64,000 nucleotides of DNA, from positions 6,099,001-6,163,000 of the forward strand of contig NEEC01000002.1 in NCBI GenBank assembly GCA_002189035.1. The letters are read 5' to 3'. Below, piece after piece: positions 50,709 through 63,074 of the stretch (the stretch's first letter is position 1; each line of letters begins with the position of its first letter). The translations under genes were made by a program, and so were the position numbers. The DNA comes from Utricularia gibba (Eukaryota; Streptophyta; Magnoliopsida; Lamiales; Lentibulariaceae). Below the pieces are notes generated by a model. It ran no database searches, had not been told where the DNA came from, and saw only the letters and a list, made by a program, of their open reading frames with translations.

Positions 50709-51218
50709 ATGGGTAAGGAGCGTGTGCTTGGATGTTGTTTGCCCAAGGATGATCCCGTCTAATCGTTGCATTGCTTGCAGCTCGGATCAAGGTTCACGAA
50801 CTCCGGCAGAAGAACAAAGCGGAGCTGCTGGGGCAGCTGAAAGATCTGAAGGCGGAGTTATCGCTTCTACGGGTGGCGAAAGTCACCGGCGGCGCTCCTA
50901 ACAAGCTCGCAAAAATCAAGGTTGTTAGGCTGTCGATTGCCCAGGTACTCACGGTGATTTCGCAGAAGCAGAAAGGCGCTCTCAGGGAAGCCTACAAGAA
51001 CAAAAAGTACCTACCTCTGGATCTCCGCCCTAAGAAGACGCGAGCCATTCGTCGTCGTCTCACCAAGCATCAGGTACTTTCTCGAATTCTTTCTTGGTTT
51101 TGTGAAGATTGGAAATTGACGAACCCGAACATAAATGTGGTAGGCATCTTTGAAGACAGAGAAACAGAAGAAGAAGGAAATGTACTTTCCCCTTAGAAAG
51201 TATGCCATCAGGGTTTGA
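50709..51218 (+). CDS. RPL35: 60S ribosomal protein L35 (uL29)
   Basis: Exons 50709-50712 (ATGG only), 50781-51073 and 51144-51218 give 372 nt and 123 residues, the normal uL29 length. The sequence [40 protein letters not shown], the basic [18 protein letters not shown] and the end [12 protein letters not shown] are diagnostic. uL29 sits at the polypeptide exit tunnel of the large subunit and contacts SRP and NAC. As in RPL38, the start codon is isolated, here with one extra base. Without the short first exon the gene looks like it starts in the intron, so simple frame callers misplace the start. Confidence 0.95.
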
Positions 51219-52175
51219 GTTTTTTGTGATATGGTGAAGGCAATTATTGTTACCTCTTTCGCTTCAACTCGATGTTTGTTTGATTCAGCATTGTCTCGGA
51301 CAGATGTTCTGTTATCCAGGAATTTACCTTGAGAAGTTCAGCCTCATATTTGCGTTAGTTCTCTCTTCCATAGTTTTGTAGTCTGCTATTCAGATGAAGC
51401 ATTCAGGGCACGCCAAGATTACTCACATACCAGTGAATCTGGAAGTATATAGATTTAGGCATTGGGGAGAACTCGTTCATTTTCATAACAATTTTAGGGT
51501 TTGCTTCTCCGAGCCTTTTGACGGCAGCAGCAGTTTCTCGGATTTATTTCTCCAGTTCTGTTGTTACCCAAGCGATTGGAATTCGACGGTCAATGCCTAC
51601 CGTTGTCTCGCTGTATCCATGACTGGAGACATCGATGCCCACTTCAGGGGGACTCATGCAACCGTAGCTGCGGTTTCACTGAGGGTAAGACTCTCCTCCT
51701 GCCGTCCATTGTCGAAGGCGGCGGGAGTAACGGTGGTTGTTGTGATTATTAAAAGCATGAAAGTGGGAGTCGACGGGGTAGCCGGAGTCCGGCGAGGGCG
51801 GCAGCAGAGAACCAGAATCGAGCAATGGAACAAGGAAAGGGGAAGAAGAAAAGTGCGATTCATCTTACAATCATGTCTTTACTAAGTTAATTTAGAATGC
51901 AAACCCCAAACCCTAAATTGGACGGATTCCCAAATTGATCAGCTCATTTATTGGTTGGACCATGGTGCAGTGCACCTATCAAGAAACATTCGCCCGAACT
52001 CGCGTTTTGATTGGCGGGATGACGTCCATAACCACCGTCTCCTTTGAAAACCCTTCCCCGAGAAGGGATCGGAAACTTCTAAGGTCGGAGCTTTCACCGC
52101 TGTCTTCTTAAAATATCGCTACTTTTCGCATAGATTTCGAGTGAATTCAATCTTCAGTGTTGTTATTGATCGACG
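51219..52175. other. RPL35 3' region and bZIP60 promoter
   Basis: The first part is RPL35 3' UTR and spacer. A 163-codon frame at 51394-51885 has no recognisable protein features. 51900-52175 is the bZIP60 promoter and leader. Confidence 0.5.
52010..52027 (+). promoter_or_regulatory. Candidate unfolded-protein-response element upstream of bZIP60
   Basis: ATTGGCGGGATGACGTCC lies about 150 bp before the start codon. It joins a CCAAT-type (ATTGG) box to a TGACGTC bZIP site. This is similar in logic to plant ERSE/UPRE elements bound by NF-Y with bZIP28 or bZIP60, but it is not an exact match to a published consensus. Confidence 0.4.
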
Positions 52176-53557
52176 ATGGAATTAGGCAGCTCCGAATTTG
52201 AGCTAGATTGGGCTGCGTTCTTGAAAGATGGATCAGATTATCTCAATCTTGATTTCATGGAGCAATCTACCGGTGTTGGGTTTTCCTCTACGCCAGATTC
52301 GGGATGCGCCTTCTCCATCGGCGATCTGGAGCGGTTTCTTATGAACGATGAAGGTGAAATGGATCAGAATATTTTAGCTGTTGAATTTGTGCAAAACGCG
52401 AATTTAGAATCGGAATTCGGATCGCCGAAGGAACATCCTTCTACTGCTCCGGAGATGGCGGAGAATCTCACAACTGAAGAGAATGATGGAGAGAAGAAGG
52501 ACGGCTCAGCTGATGCTGAGGACGATAACGATGACCCTGCTGCTAAAAGAAGAAAAAGGTTGCTACTTTTTTATCCTACTTTACTGAATGCTCAAAGTTG
52601 TACTTGAAACCCGAATTTGTGTGACCTAATTGATGTTTCAGATGTTTCACTATTTGGTTTTATGTGATTTTATAGGCAAATGAGAAACAGGGATGCGGCT
52701 GTGAGATCAAGAGAAAGGAAGAAGGAGTATGTGAAGGAACTTGAGATGAAGAGCAAGCATTACGAAGCTGAATGCAAGAGGCTGGGAATTATGCTTCAGT
52801 ACTACGTGGCTGAGAATCAGGCGCTACGGTTTTCTATGAACCATAAAAAGGCATTTGATGCTTCTCTATCCAAGCAGGAGTCTGCTGTGCTCTTGTTGGG
52901 TAAGTTACTGAGTCTATTGCAGTATATGAATGCTGTGTATGCTACTTATGAAACATCAGTGACATAAAGGCGTGCAATGCATCTTACATTGTGTTCTGAT
53001 TCCCCTTGAAAAGTTTAGAAGAAAATAAAAAAAAATTGAATGGAAGGTGAAGATTATGGAAATCGAAAATGTAGCTTCTTTAAACTGCATAACCTTACAT
53101 ATTTTAAACTGCTTTGCAATTTTATGGAATTTTAGGAATGTTGTTGGGTTATGCAATTTTGGTCAGCTATTTGTTGTGCTGTCTTAGATACTTACTCTAT
53201 GGCATGTGGACGGACTACTTTTAAGCATCACAGTGTACTCCTCTCTGTATCATGAAAACATTCCTTTGAGTATTCTCCCAATGCTTTGTTGTGGATGATG
53301 CAGAATCCCTGCTGTTGGATTCCCTGCTTGGGTTCATGGGCATCATCTGGCTACTGCTCCTGGACCAGTGTCCGCGAGCTCTCAAAACTGGTCCAAAGAT
53401 CGTTCTAAGCTTCGCAGACGAGGCACGAAGAGGGCCCGGAAATAAGGTTCCAGATGCTCCATTTCTTTCATTTATAATGAGCAAGAGATGCAGAGGTGCA
53501 AGATCAAGGATGAAGTTAGCGTTGATAACTTCTAGCCATGTAGCTGCAGCAGGCTGA
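52176..53557 (+). CDS. bZIP60: bZIP60 unfolded-protein-response transcription factor
   Basis: Exons 52176-52558, 52676-52899 and 53304-53557 give 861 nt and 286 residues in the unprocessed form. An acidic N-terminal activation region is followed by the bZIP basic region MRNRDAAVRSRERKKEYVKE (about residues 129-148) and leucine zipper. A single membrane segment follows (LLLDSLLGFMGIIWLLLL, about 205-222), then a lumenal tail with SKRCRGARSRMK, like the known bZIP60 tail. The unprocessed form is an ER-membrane precursor. Under ER stress IRE1 is known to remove 23 nt from bZIP60 mRNA. Removal of 53312-53334 here would drop the membrane segment and open a frame that ends in a basic RSKLRRRGTKRARK tail (stop 53443-53445, 241 residues). 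Orthology rests on architecture and this hairpin. Confidence 0.93.
53303..53334 (+). promoter_or_regulatory. IRE1 splice hairpin and predicted 23-nt unconventional intron
   Basis: In the spliced mRNA, GGAATCC (two bases before and across the exon 2/3 junction) pairs with GGATTCC at 53317-53323, a 7 bp stem. The loop contains CTGCTG (53309-53314), which fits the IRE1 consensus CxG|xxG with cleavage after 53311. The second cut is inferred at 53334/53335 from the 23-nt length known in Arabidopsis. I could not define its hairpin. Confidence 0.7.
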
Positions 53558-54942
53558 CTCTTGTGCTCATGTCTTTCTCTGCGCGCGTGTCCTTAACCCT
53601 TTGTTCTAAAGACATTCATCTTTTTATGTAGAGGTGTGAAATCTGAAGCTGGACTACCTAACAGACAAAGTCGATTAATGTTTTCGGTATGTCGAACACT
53701 AATTTCAGAATAACCGATAAGCACCACATAGTATATGAGTTATGCAAATTAAGGGTCTGTTCCACGGAACTTCAAAAAATAACTCTAAAAGAATGAATCT
53801 TTAAATTTAAAGAGTATTTTAGTTTTGATTGAAACATAGATTCATCAATTTCTTAAAAAAATTGAAACACTTTCTTAAGTAGTAGATGTTTTGTTCCAGA
53901 ATCACTTCTAAAAGTATTTTTATTGAAGTTGAAATTGTACCAAACATAATTTAATACTTCGGCTGGAGATGAACTCATCTGCAGCGTGAAATGTAGCTGA
54001 CGCACTGTCAACCGAAATTGTTTTGAAACGATGGTTGTCAACAATGAAGTCGTTGGGGATGGCTCATGAATGAAGATGGCCCATCCGATCTGTTTTTCCT
54101 CTGGTTGGTGGATGGAATGATAGACTGTTTTGTCGTTCATTTTCCTTGTTTCTTCGTTTACTTTGCTTCTCTGTCTATCTCCACTTAGTCACTCCTTGAT
54201 TCCAATTTCCATCCCTGCATGATATCTAGTTACTGTATCTGGATTAGGACAACAATGATGACGACCCGCCTTTGAATGATCTCGCTGCTTCATCATCGCC
54301 TTCTCTCTGATTGCATTTTGAAACCCATAACCCTCTTCACTTATGGTTCTGGTCAATAAAAGAAACCCCTTTGTTATTGGTTGATGGGGTTTGATGGGGA
54401 AGCTTGAATGGATGATTATTCAGCCTTTCGGCCTGTTCCCACTACCCCATCATGGTCAATATCTACGTTTATCCAACCCCACTTGTTTTCCCATCTGTTT
54501 TGACCCTCGCTGGATTCCCACATGTAATTTAGGGTTTCTTTTGCCGTTTTTTAGTTTTTCTCGTTCTTGTTGCATATATTGCTGTAAAGTTGTCATCTTG
54601 TTCCTGGGGTTGTTGGGTTCGTTTAGTGCCGCGCTGGGCTGCGTTGTTCATTGGTTATCATCGGTGATCGCATATCATTCTCAATCTCGTTCGATTTCTG
54701 TGGAGTTTTTAAGCGTCTTCTCTGGTCATGGATATTGACTCTATACAGTGTGTAGTAGCGTGTGTGTATGGCTTGTCGATCGCGACCAGTCGTATCTAGT
54801 CGTTCCCAGTTGAAATGATTTTGTTCTTTGAAGCTTTCGGCTTTCGAATCACTTGAGTCGCCGATACCCCTTGTACATAGATCCTTTTCCTCTGTTTTAG
54901 AGCTTTGCCACCGTTCCTTTGATTTAGTTCGATTGCGCAATT
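53558..54942. other. Spacer and RRM gene leader
   Basis: bZIP60 3' UTR, then spacer. 53757-54140 holds AT-rich DNA with no gene. 54150-54942 is pyrimidine-rich and is probably promoter and long 5' UTR of the RRM gene, with several small upstream frames. Confidence 0.5.
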
Positions 54943-56888
54943 ATGGCTTATCAGCAGCAGCAGCAGATACCGGCTCCAGGCTCGGGTTCCGGTCCTGGAG
55001 GAATCCATTATATGAATTCTCCCTTCGGGGATACTACATTTACCAAGGTTTTCGTTGGAGGGTTGGCCTGGGAGACTCAAAGTGAGACTCTGAGACGTTA
55101 CTTCGAACAGTTTGGCGAGATTATTGAGGCTGTGGTCATCACGGATAAGCATACCGGACGATCAAAGGGATATGGATTTGTGAGCTCTTATGAACTTCCT
55201 TTTTCTTACACGAATTGCATTCTTTATTGTTGTTTAGGGGTCTCTGAATTTTGTATAAGGGCATGATTTACTTTTTCTGAGGTAGAAAGTCGAATGGTTG
55301 AATAACTTGGTACCAAAATGGTTTTATTGAGGGGATAGGTAACTTTTCGAGACCCTGAATCAGCTATGAGAGCATGTGTTGATCCAGATCCTATAATCGA
55401 TGGTAGACGAGCAAACTGCAACTTAGCCTCACTGGGGAGACCCCGTCCACCACCACCTTTCAGTAAGACTCCTCACTTCTCTTTTTACTTTCTGAAGATA
55501 AAGTCTGTGGGAAGATCTCCGATGTGCACCATCTTGCATCATTGCAATTGCCTTTTATCCAAAGGAATAGAACTTTTCTATGCCTGTCAGAGTACTTAAT
55601 GTCTTCTAGAATTTGATTAATGGTGGGAAGTATGTAGGTAGTGCTTTGACCCTGTACATATAGCAAATGCAATTCTTTTAATCTGAACAGTGGAGATTAC
55701 CACTTTGTGTATAGTTTTAGATGTGCCTGTGTGTGAGATTTACACTTGACATCTGATTTGTATGATATTTCGTTGTTTAGTAGCCCACCTTAGATCTCCA
55801 ACAACATACCCTGGCTTACCAGCTACACGGGGCCCTATTATTGGTGGTTTTGGCTACCAGCAACCTGTTGCTTATGGATTTCAACAAGGGTTGATGTATT
55901 CTCCCTATGGGTGAGCCTCTTCTCTGTTTTTATCCTGTTTTGAATCTTATTGTGCATTTGTGCATGCCATTGGGCGTGTTCTGTTCATGTTTCAATATCT
56001 TACTCAGAGGTGTCGATCAGAAAGAACCAAAAAAATGTCTTTTCACTCAAGGGACCGAGAGTCATTTTACTGTAGTGGAATGGCTGCGTTACATGAAAGT
56101 TGTTGTTTCTTTCTCATGGTGAATGTAGTGGAATCCATTTAAGGTATCAAGCATGATAGTTTAGTCTTTTTGTGCATGCAGATATGCAGCATATAACCCG
56201 GAATACACATACTCGCAGGTAAACAGTGCAAGATTTTCCTGCATACAAATACTGGTGTGGTTCATTTTTACATCAGCATTTGATTTGATTTCAGGGAGTT
56301 TACAGTCCGTATGGAAATCAACAATTTCTTCATGTATATGGGATGCCGAACACAGTTGGTTCGACTGTGTTTCCTTTCAACCATTTCAGCCCTTCTGTTC
56401 CTGGAAACCATAGTTATCCCCCACTTCCCGGATTTGCAGTTCCTGGTGGTCATCAGGTTGTTCAGTTTGGGGGTACCAATGTGAGTGCTTTAACAACAGG
56501 ATCTGGTGCAACAATCCCGGCTCCGTTTCCTGCAGGTATGCATTTGACTCCTCACCAGGCTCAGAATCCTTTTCTTCTTTGTTGGCTCAAAACATATTAT
56601 CTACCACCTGGCCAAGTGAATGTTTATGAATTTTAAGAAAATACGACATCGAATCCAACAAGGCAATTGTGGATCAAAATCTTGGTCCTTATGAAGTACC
56701 TGTGGCTGCTGAACTTTTCTGTCTGAACAAGTCCATGTTTTGATTTTGGAACAGGCAGAGCTTCCGCTGGCATGATGGTTCTACCAGGCGTTGCTGCAGC
56801 AGCTATCCCTCAACAACCCCAGTTCTTACTACCTTCACAGCCTCCCCAATTCTTGCCGGCCAGCGGTTCCGACCAAAATTCTGGGTGA
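54943..56888 (+). CDS. Single-RRM RNA-binding protein (ARP1/RBM24-like)
   Basis: Six exons (54943-55179, 55339-55462, 55781-55910, 56183-56219, 56295-56535, 56755-56888) total 903 nt and 300 residues. One RRM near the N-terminus has RNP2 KVFVGG (residues 35-40) and RNP1 KGYGFVTF (75-82, across the first intron). The RRM is followed by the conserved [19 protein letters not shown] end block typical of the plant ARP1 and animal RBM24/38 group. The rest is Gly/Pro/Tyr/Gln-rich and disordered ([42 protein letters not shown]), likely for protein interaction or condensates. The exon 3 acceptor is TAGTAG, so Ile-Ala or Thr may be spliced in. It probably acts in mRNA stability or splicing, in nucleus or cytoplasm. 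Confidence 0.92.
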
Positions 56889-58148
56889 AGGTTTGATCGA
56901 GGTAGAATCTGCCACAGTTCACACGACAGTAAAGTCTCTAGTGTCATTCCACATGCCATTATCCTGCAATGCCGTTCTGTCATGCGTATTCTTACTGCCT
57001 GTGCCATTGAAGCTTTTATCTGTATTCCATTTGCTAGGTTCCCTTAGATTGCAGCAGGACTAAGAGCAGTAGTACTGCCACTAGATTGGCGGGCTTCAAA
57101 TCTAGCCTTGCAAATGAGTATTTCGCATTCTAGAGGTGGTTACCTGGTACTCTGTTTGCATGATTTGTTTCAGTGGGCTTGCTCGCCACTTTGGATGCAG
57201 TCATTTGAATTCTGATATTCCGAACACCCGCAGGTCCTTACATCGTCTGTCAAGCTCACCGGAGAACTTGTCAACGGTCCAATCGCTACCCATGTCGGAG
57301 ACATTAAAAGGAGCGTGCAGCGGAATGCACCATCTCCTTGTAAGTATACAGTACATGGTGGTGTACCCACACCATCCTCAAAAAAACAAAAAAAGAAAAA
57401 AGAAAGAAAAACTCCTCTAAGGTATGCTTTCCGCCCTGCCCGCCGTGCGGCTGGCCGGTGGAGAGCTGCGGTCTACCAGCCGGAGTGGAGCTCCGGCTCG
57501 GCTATACCAGGGAAGTGTGTGTCTGTGTGTGCATATGTGTGCATGTGTGTTAGGAGGAATCGACCTGATTCTTTTCTTCATCCTGTGTCTTGTGGAGTGA
57601 CATCGGCAGATCTGTCTGTAGTCGTCTTCGCCGATGTGCGTGCGGCGGCAACCGGAACGCCGTCGCTTGCATAGGTGGTGTGTGGCGGTGCACTGGTGTT
57701 CAGCGCCTGCCTTCAAAATCAAGCACGCGAGTTTCCATTCCAGGGCTAAATTAATCAATGAAGCATGTACTTAAAACTGTAATTAACACGAATTTAGTCT
57801 TTAATAACAACAAAATAATAATAACCGCCAAGAGTAATATCGCTGCCGTCTACCAATGAAATATCTGCCCTACCCGAAGGGGTACATAGAAGGCGATGGT
57901 ACTCCATCGGAAAAGATGCTTCCGTCGCGGAGAGATTCTCGGTGTCCGATAACGACTCAGGTAACATTTGGAATGGACTTGAGAAATGAAAATGTTCATT
58001 CGGAAATCAAATGATTTCAGATTCATTCTTCATGGCGAACTGAACTCAGAGCGTTAGATTGTGATGCTCTGCGAACGTTATTTCGAGGAAAAATCTCTCA
58101 TTTTCTGGAGATTAATGGAGTAAACGGAAGAAAGAAGAGAAAGCTATA
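56889..58148. other. RRM 3' region and GC-richer spacer
   Basis: 57040-57420 may be 3' UTR or spacer. 57420-57720 is GC-rich with overlapping frames on both strands (57417-57758 minus, 57315-57674 plus), neither recognisable. 57760-58148 has no gene. Confidence 0.45.
57515..57550. repeat. Imperfect (GT)n tract
   Basis: GTGTGTGT units interrupted by CT and CATAT, about 36 bp. Confidence 0.85.
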
Positions 58149-58583
58149 CTAGAGGCGAGGCAAGTAGTGAATTACGTAGTTTTCCTGCGGCGACTGTTGC
58201 AGATTCCCGGCGTCGGAAGTAGTCGATTGGGCGCACTGACGACACCGTGCAGAGACGAGAATCTGACGACGTGAGGAACGCGATTCAAGTAAGGTATCGA
58301 TGAATACCAGATAGAAACCGTGTCGGCACTGCGGTGAAACCCGCACCTCCTCCCCTGCGGCGAAATCCGCTAAACAAATCGAGAAGTCCGAGATCTTCGT
58401 TTCCAGTAAGGTATTTTCGCCGAAGGCGAGCATCGGCTGTGAATTAAGCACCTTCATCGTCAATCCTTTGTTGCCGGCGAGGCGCGGATCTAGACGCAGC
58501 GCGCGGCGGGTATGATTCCTAGCACACAGAGCCATAACCTCGAGTATGACGACGGAGTCGCAGTCTGGACTCCATGTCGACAT
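58149..58583 (-). pseudogene. Decayed ATL-type RING-H2 E3 ligase
   Basis: An open 144-residue frame from ATG 58583 resembles plant ATL proteins of the ATL75-80 type: NKGLTMKVLNSQPM before the RING, then CLADFAAGEEVRV and CRHGF. Zinc ligands are mostly gone. The first Cys is Phe (FSIC), the second His is Tyr (HGFY), the following Cys is Phe (FIDTLL, normally CIDTWL), and the last CPSC pair is deleted (SSRRQIL). The N-terminal membrane segment is cut to DSVVILEVMALCARN. The RING cannot bind zinc as drawn, so ligase activity is unlikely. It has no internal stops, which suggests recent decay or retention of a truncated protein. It lies tail-to-head next to GAPB, whose 3' end is 90 bp upstream on the same strand. 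Confidence 0.75.
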
Positions 58584-58672
58584 TGACTTATAGACGGAAC
58601 AATGAATAGCTTAGTTCAGAGAGTCTGGTGCGAGAAAAAGAAAAGACGACGACGAAGAAGAAGAATGGCAAC

Positions 58673-60663
<1,991 letters not shown>

Positions 60664-61325
60664 CGGCGCAAAGAAGTGTGTATTCCTTCTCAAACTGAGT
60701 GTCGAGAAGACGATGCAGCAGATAATAGAAACAAAATGGGGAACTTCTCAGATCATGACGCAGTTTTCATCGGAATCCAGTGGACGAGATTGCATTGAGA
60801 TAAGGCATGGCCTTCTCTACGCCATAGATGGTTTCTATCTTTTTTTTTTTTTAACTTCCACAGATTAGGTGTTAAAGTATTTTATAATATGCGTATCATT
60901 TATAAAATATTTATAGCGTATCTCAAAAATCTTTTATTAATTGAGTTTTAGTTTTTTTTTTATTTTAAATATTTATAAATTCTAATAATATTTAATTATA
61001 AATTGATAAAATTTATTTATTAAATATATTTGTAATTATTATCATTTTATCCAAATATAATAATTCAAATATATTATTAATTGAATATATTATGAAATAC
61101 ATCTTAAAATTATGTTCCATTTTTCTAATTTTTTTTATCCAAATTAATAGGAAGAAAATTGGGGTGCTTCTGATGAGAAGGAAATTTCACGCACTAGTAG
61201 CAGACGACCATCGGACATTAAGGTATCTTCCGCCGTTGATTTGACGGCCGGTCGCTTTTTATGAAGGTTGATGACTGAGTAGCGTTAGGTTTTCCCTTTT
61301 TTCTGGAAATCACTCTTGGGTATAA
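60664..61325. promoter_or_regulatory. Divergent GAPB/PPR intergenic region
   Basis: 660 bp between divergent starts: GAPB leader and promoter, an AT-rich centre (60840-61140), then the PPR promoter with TATAAA at about 61321. I could not assign specific light-response boxes. Confidence 0.5.
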
Positions 61326-62678
61326 ATGTTTTTTTTGGACGCAAATCCGCGCTCTGCCCGTTCGATTGGGCGAAGGGCGTCCGAGTTTGCACTCATCGGT
61401 TTCCTCCTCCGTGGATATTGTGCAAAGGCAGCGGAAATTTTTATCAGTCATTTACACAATAATCCGAGCGATGTCGAAAAATCTCTCAACAAGGTGAACG
61501 CGAAGCTGGATTCTAGATGTATCGCCCAGGTTTTGAAAGAATGCGCTAACTGTAAACGTCAGCTGGGTGCCAGATTCTTTATCTGGGCGGGTCTTCATCC
61601 TACTCACAGGCACACTTCGTTTATGTTTGAGAAAGCTTGTAAGTTGCTTGATGTTGAGAAGAACCCTGGAATTATTGTCGACTTGATAAATGGGTATATG
61701 GCTGAAGGTATTGTTGCTAGTATCAAAATGTTTAGATTGATTTTAAATTTGTGCAGAGCAGCTAAAGATGCAGATTTGAGCCTATGGGTTTTAAGGAAAA
61801 TGAAGGAATTCAATTGTAGGCCGGATACTGTATGTTATAATGTTGTCATCAGACTATTTGTTGAGAAGGGAAAGTTAGATGAGGCGATGGGGTTGATGAA
61901 GGAGATGGCTTACATTGATCTCATTCCTGATAATGTTTCATATGTTTCCATTTTGAAGGGGCTCTGCGATGGTGGAAGGTTAGAAGCTGCATTTGACTTG
62001 GTTAAGGTAATGAAAGGCCATGGATGTGTGCCGAATGTGGTTGTATATTCAACACTACTCGATGGAGTCTGCAACTTTGGGAATATGGAATCTGCATTCG
62101 AGTTCCTGACAAAGATGGAACAAGAGGGAGACTGTAAACCCAATGTGGTGACATACACTACCATGATTAAGAGTTTAGCTGACAAAGGGAGGGTAATGAA
62201 GGCACCCAAGGTTCTGAACCAAATGATCGAGCACAAAGTTAACCCAAATAGGGTGACACTAGCTACCCTCCTCAACGGACTATGCGCAGAAGGGAAGGTG
62301 CAAGAGGCTTGTAAGCTGATTCACAGATTCAGTGGAAATGGATTTCATCGTGATGAGCTCTTAAGTATGCTTCTCATGTCGTTGCTGAAAGTGGGTAAGG
62401 ATTCAGATTGCGAAAAGATATTGCGGATGATGATCACCAAAGGGATGAATCCAAGCAGCTTGGCATCAGGCAGAATCATCAAGAAAATGGTTTCCGATGG
62501 AAGGGTACTTGATGGGTTTCTCCTGTTTCATGCGCTTGGCAACTCAGGGAAGATGATAGATAACCAGACATGTTCAGCTCTCCTGGCTGCGCTTCGGCAT
62601 GAAAACAGATCTGCAGAAGTTGCAAAGGTTGTCGAAATCATGTCGGATGGAGGTTTGTCTCCCCAGGTTACTTCCTGA
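61326..62678 (+). CDS. P-class pentatricopeptide repeat protein
   Basis: A single uninterrupted frame of 450 residues starting at ATG 61326. The head MFFLDANPRSARSIGRRASE has Arg and few acidic residues, consistent with organelle import, probably mitochondrial. At least eight 35-residue P-type repeats run from about residue 100: CYNVVIRLFVEKGKLDEAMG, SYVSILKGLCDGGRLEAAFD, VYSTLLDGVCNFGNMESAFE, TYTTMIKSLADKGRVMKAPK and TLATLLNGLCAEGKVQEACK among them. Closest in plan to Arabidopsis At5g47360-type P-class proteins. No E or DYW domain is seen. It is unlikely to be related by recent duplication to the PPR gene at 34 kb, because the repeats differ. Confidence 0.92.
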   Translation: MFFLDANPRSARSIGRRASEFALIGFLLRGYCAKAAEIFISHLHNNPSDVEKSLNKVNAKLDSRCIAQVLKECANCKRQLGARFFIWAGLHPTHRHTSFMFEKACKLLDVEKNPGIIVDLINGYMAEGIVASIKMFRLILNLCRAAKDADLSLWVLRKMKEFNCRPDTVCYNVVIRLFVEKGKLDEAMGLMKEMAYIDLIPDNVSYVSILKGLCDGGRLEAAFDLVKVMKGHGCVPNVVVYSTLLDGVCNFGNMESAFEFLTKMEQEGDCKPNVVTYTTMIKSLADKGRVMKAPKVLNQMIEHKVNPNRVTLATLLNGLCAEGKVQEACKLIHRFSGNGFHRDELLSMLLMSLLKVGKDSDCEKILRMMITKGMNPSSLASGRIIKKMVSDGRVLDGFLLFHALGNSGKMIDNQTCSALLAALRHENRSAEVAKVVEIMSDGGLSPQVTS

Positions 62679-63074
62679 AGATGTAGAAGAACTCTTCCTC
62701 TTTGGAAATTAATCAATTTTTGTGGAAAAATTTTGAAAATCGAAGAGCCCCTTCAAAATGGAAGAAAATGGAGGCTTCTGATTATTACATTATCAATTAC
62801 GTTAGAATTAAAAAATACTAAAAAATTAACTTTGTTCCATATTAAAAAAATACTAAAAATTAAAAAATTATTCGATATGTTAAAATTGAAATTCTATTAT
62901 CAAATATGTGATTAAAGGTCCGTCAGGCCTGTAGATTTGGAAGGGGCCCAAGTGCTAAAACTGTCGATGATTGAGGAATGGAGGGGAGGGAAGCCTAGTG
63001 GATTAGGGTTCAGGGGAAGGATCTGCTCGGCGGTCGTGAATTGCTTATGATTTGGGGTTGAGAGGTTCGAGGGG

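Noticed and set aside
51394..51885. 163-codon plus-strand frame and an overlapping minus-strand frame with a signal-like head
   Set aside because: Neither has a domain or motif. The region overlaps RPL35 3' and bZIP60 promoter DNA, and composition is uneven.
57315..57758. Overlapping long frames on both strands in a GC-rich patch
   Set aside because: GC-rich DNA has few stops. Arg/Cys/His-rich translations on both strands and a (GT)n tract argue against coding.
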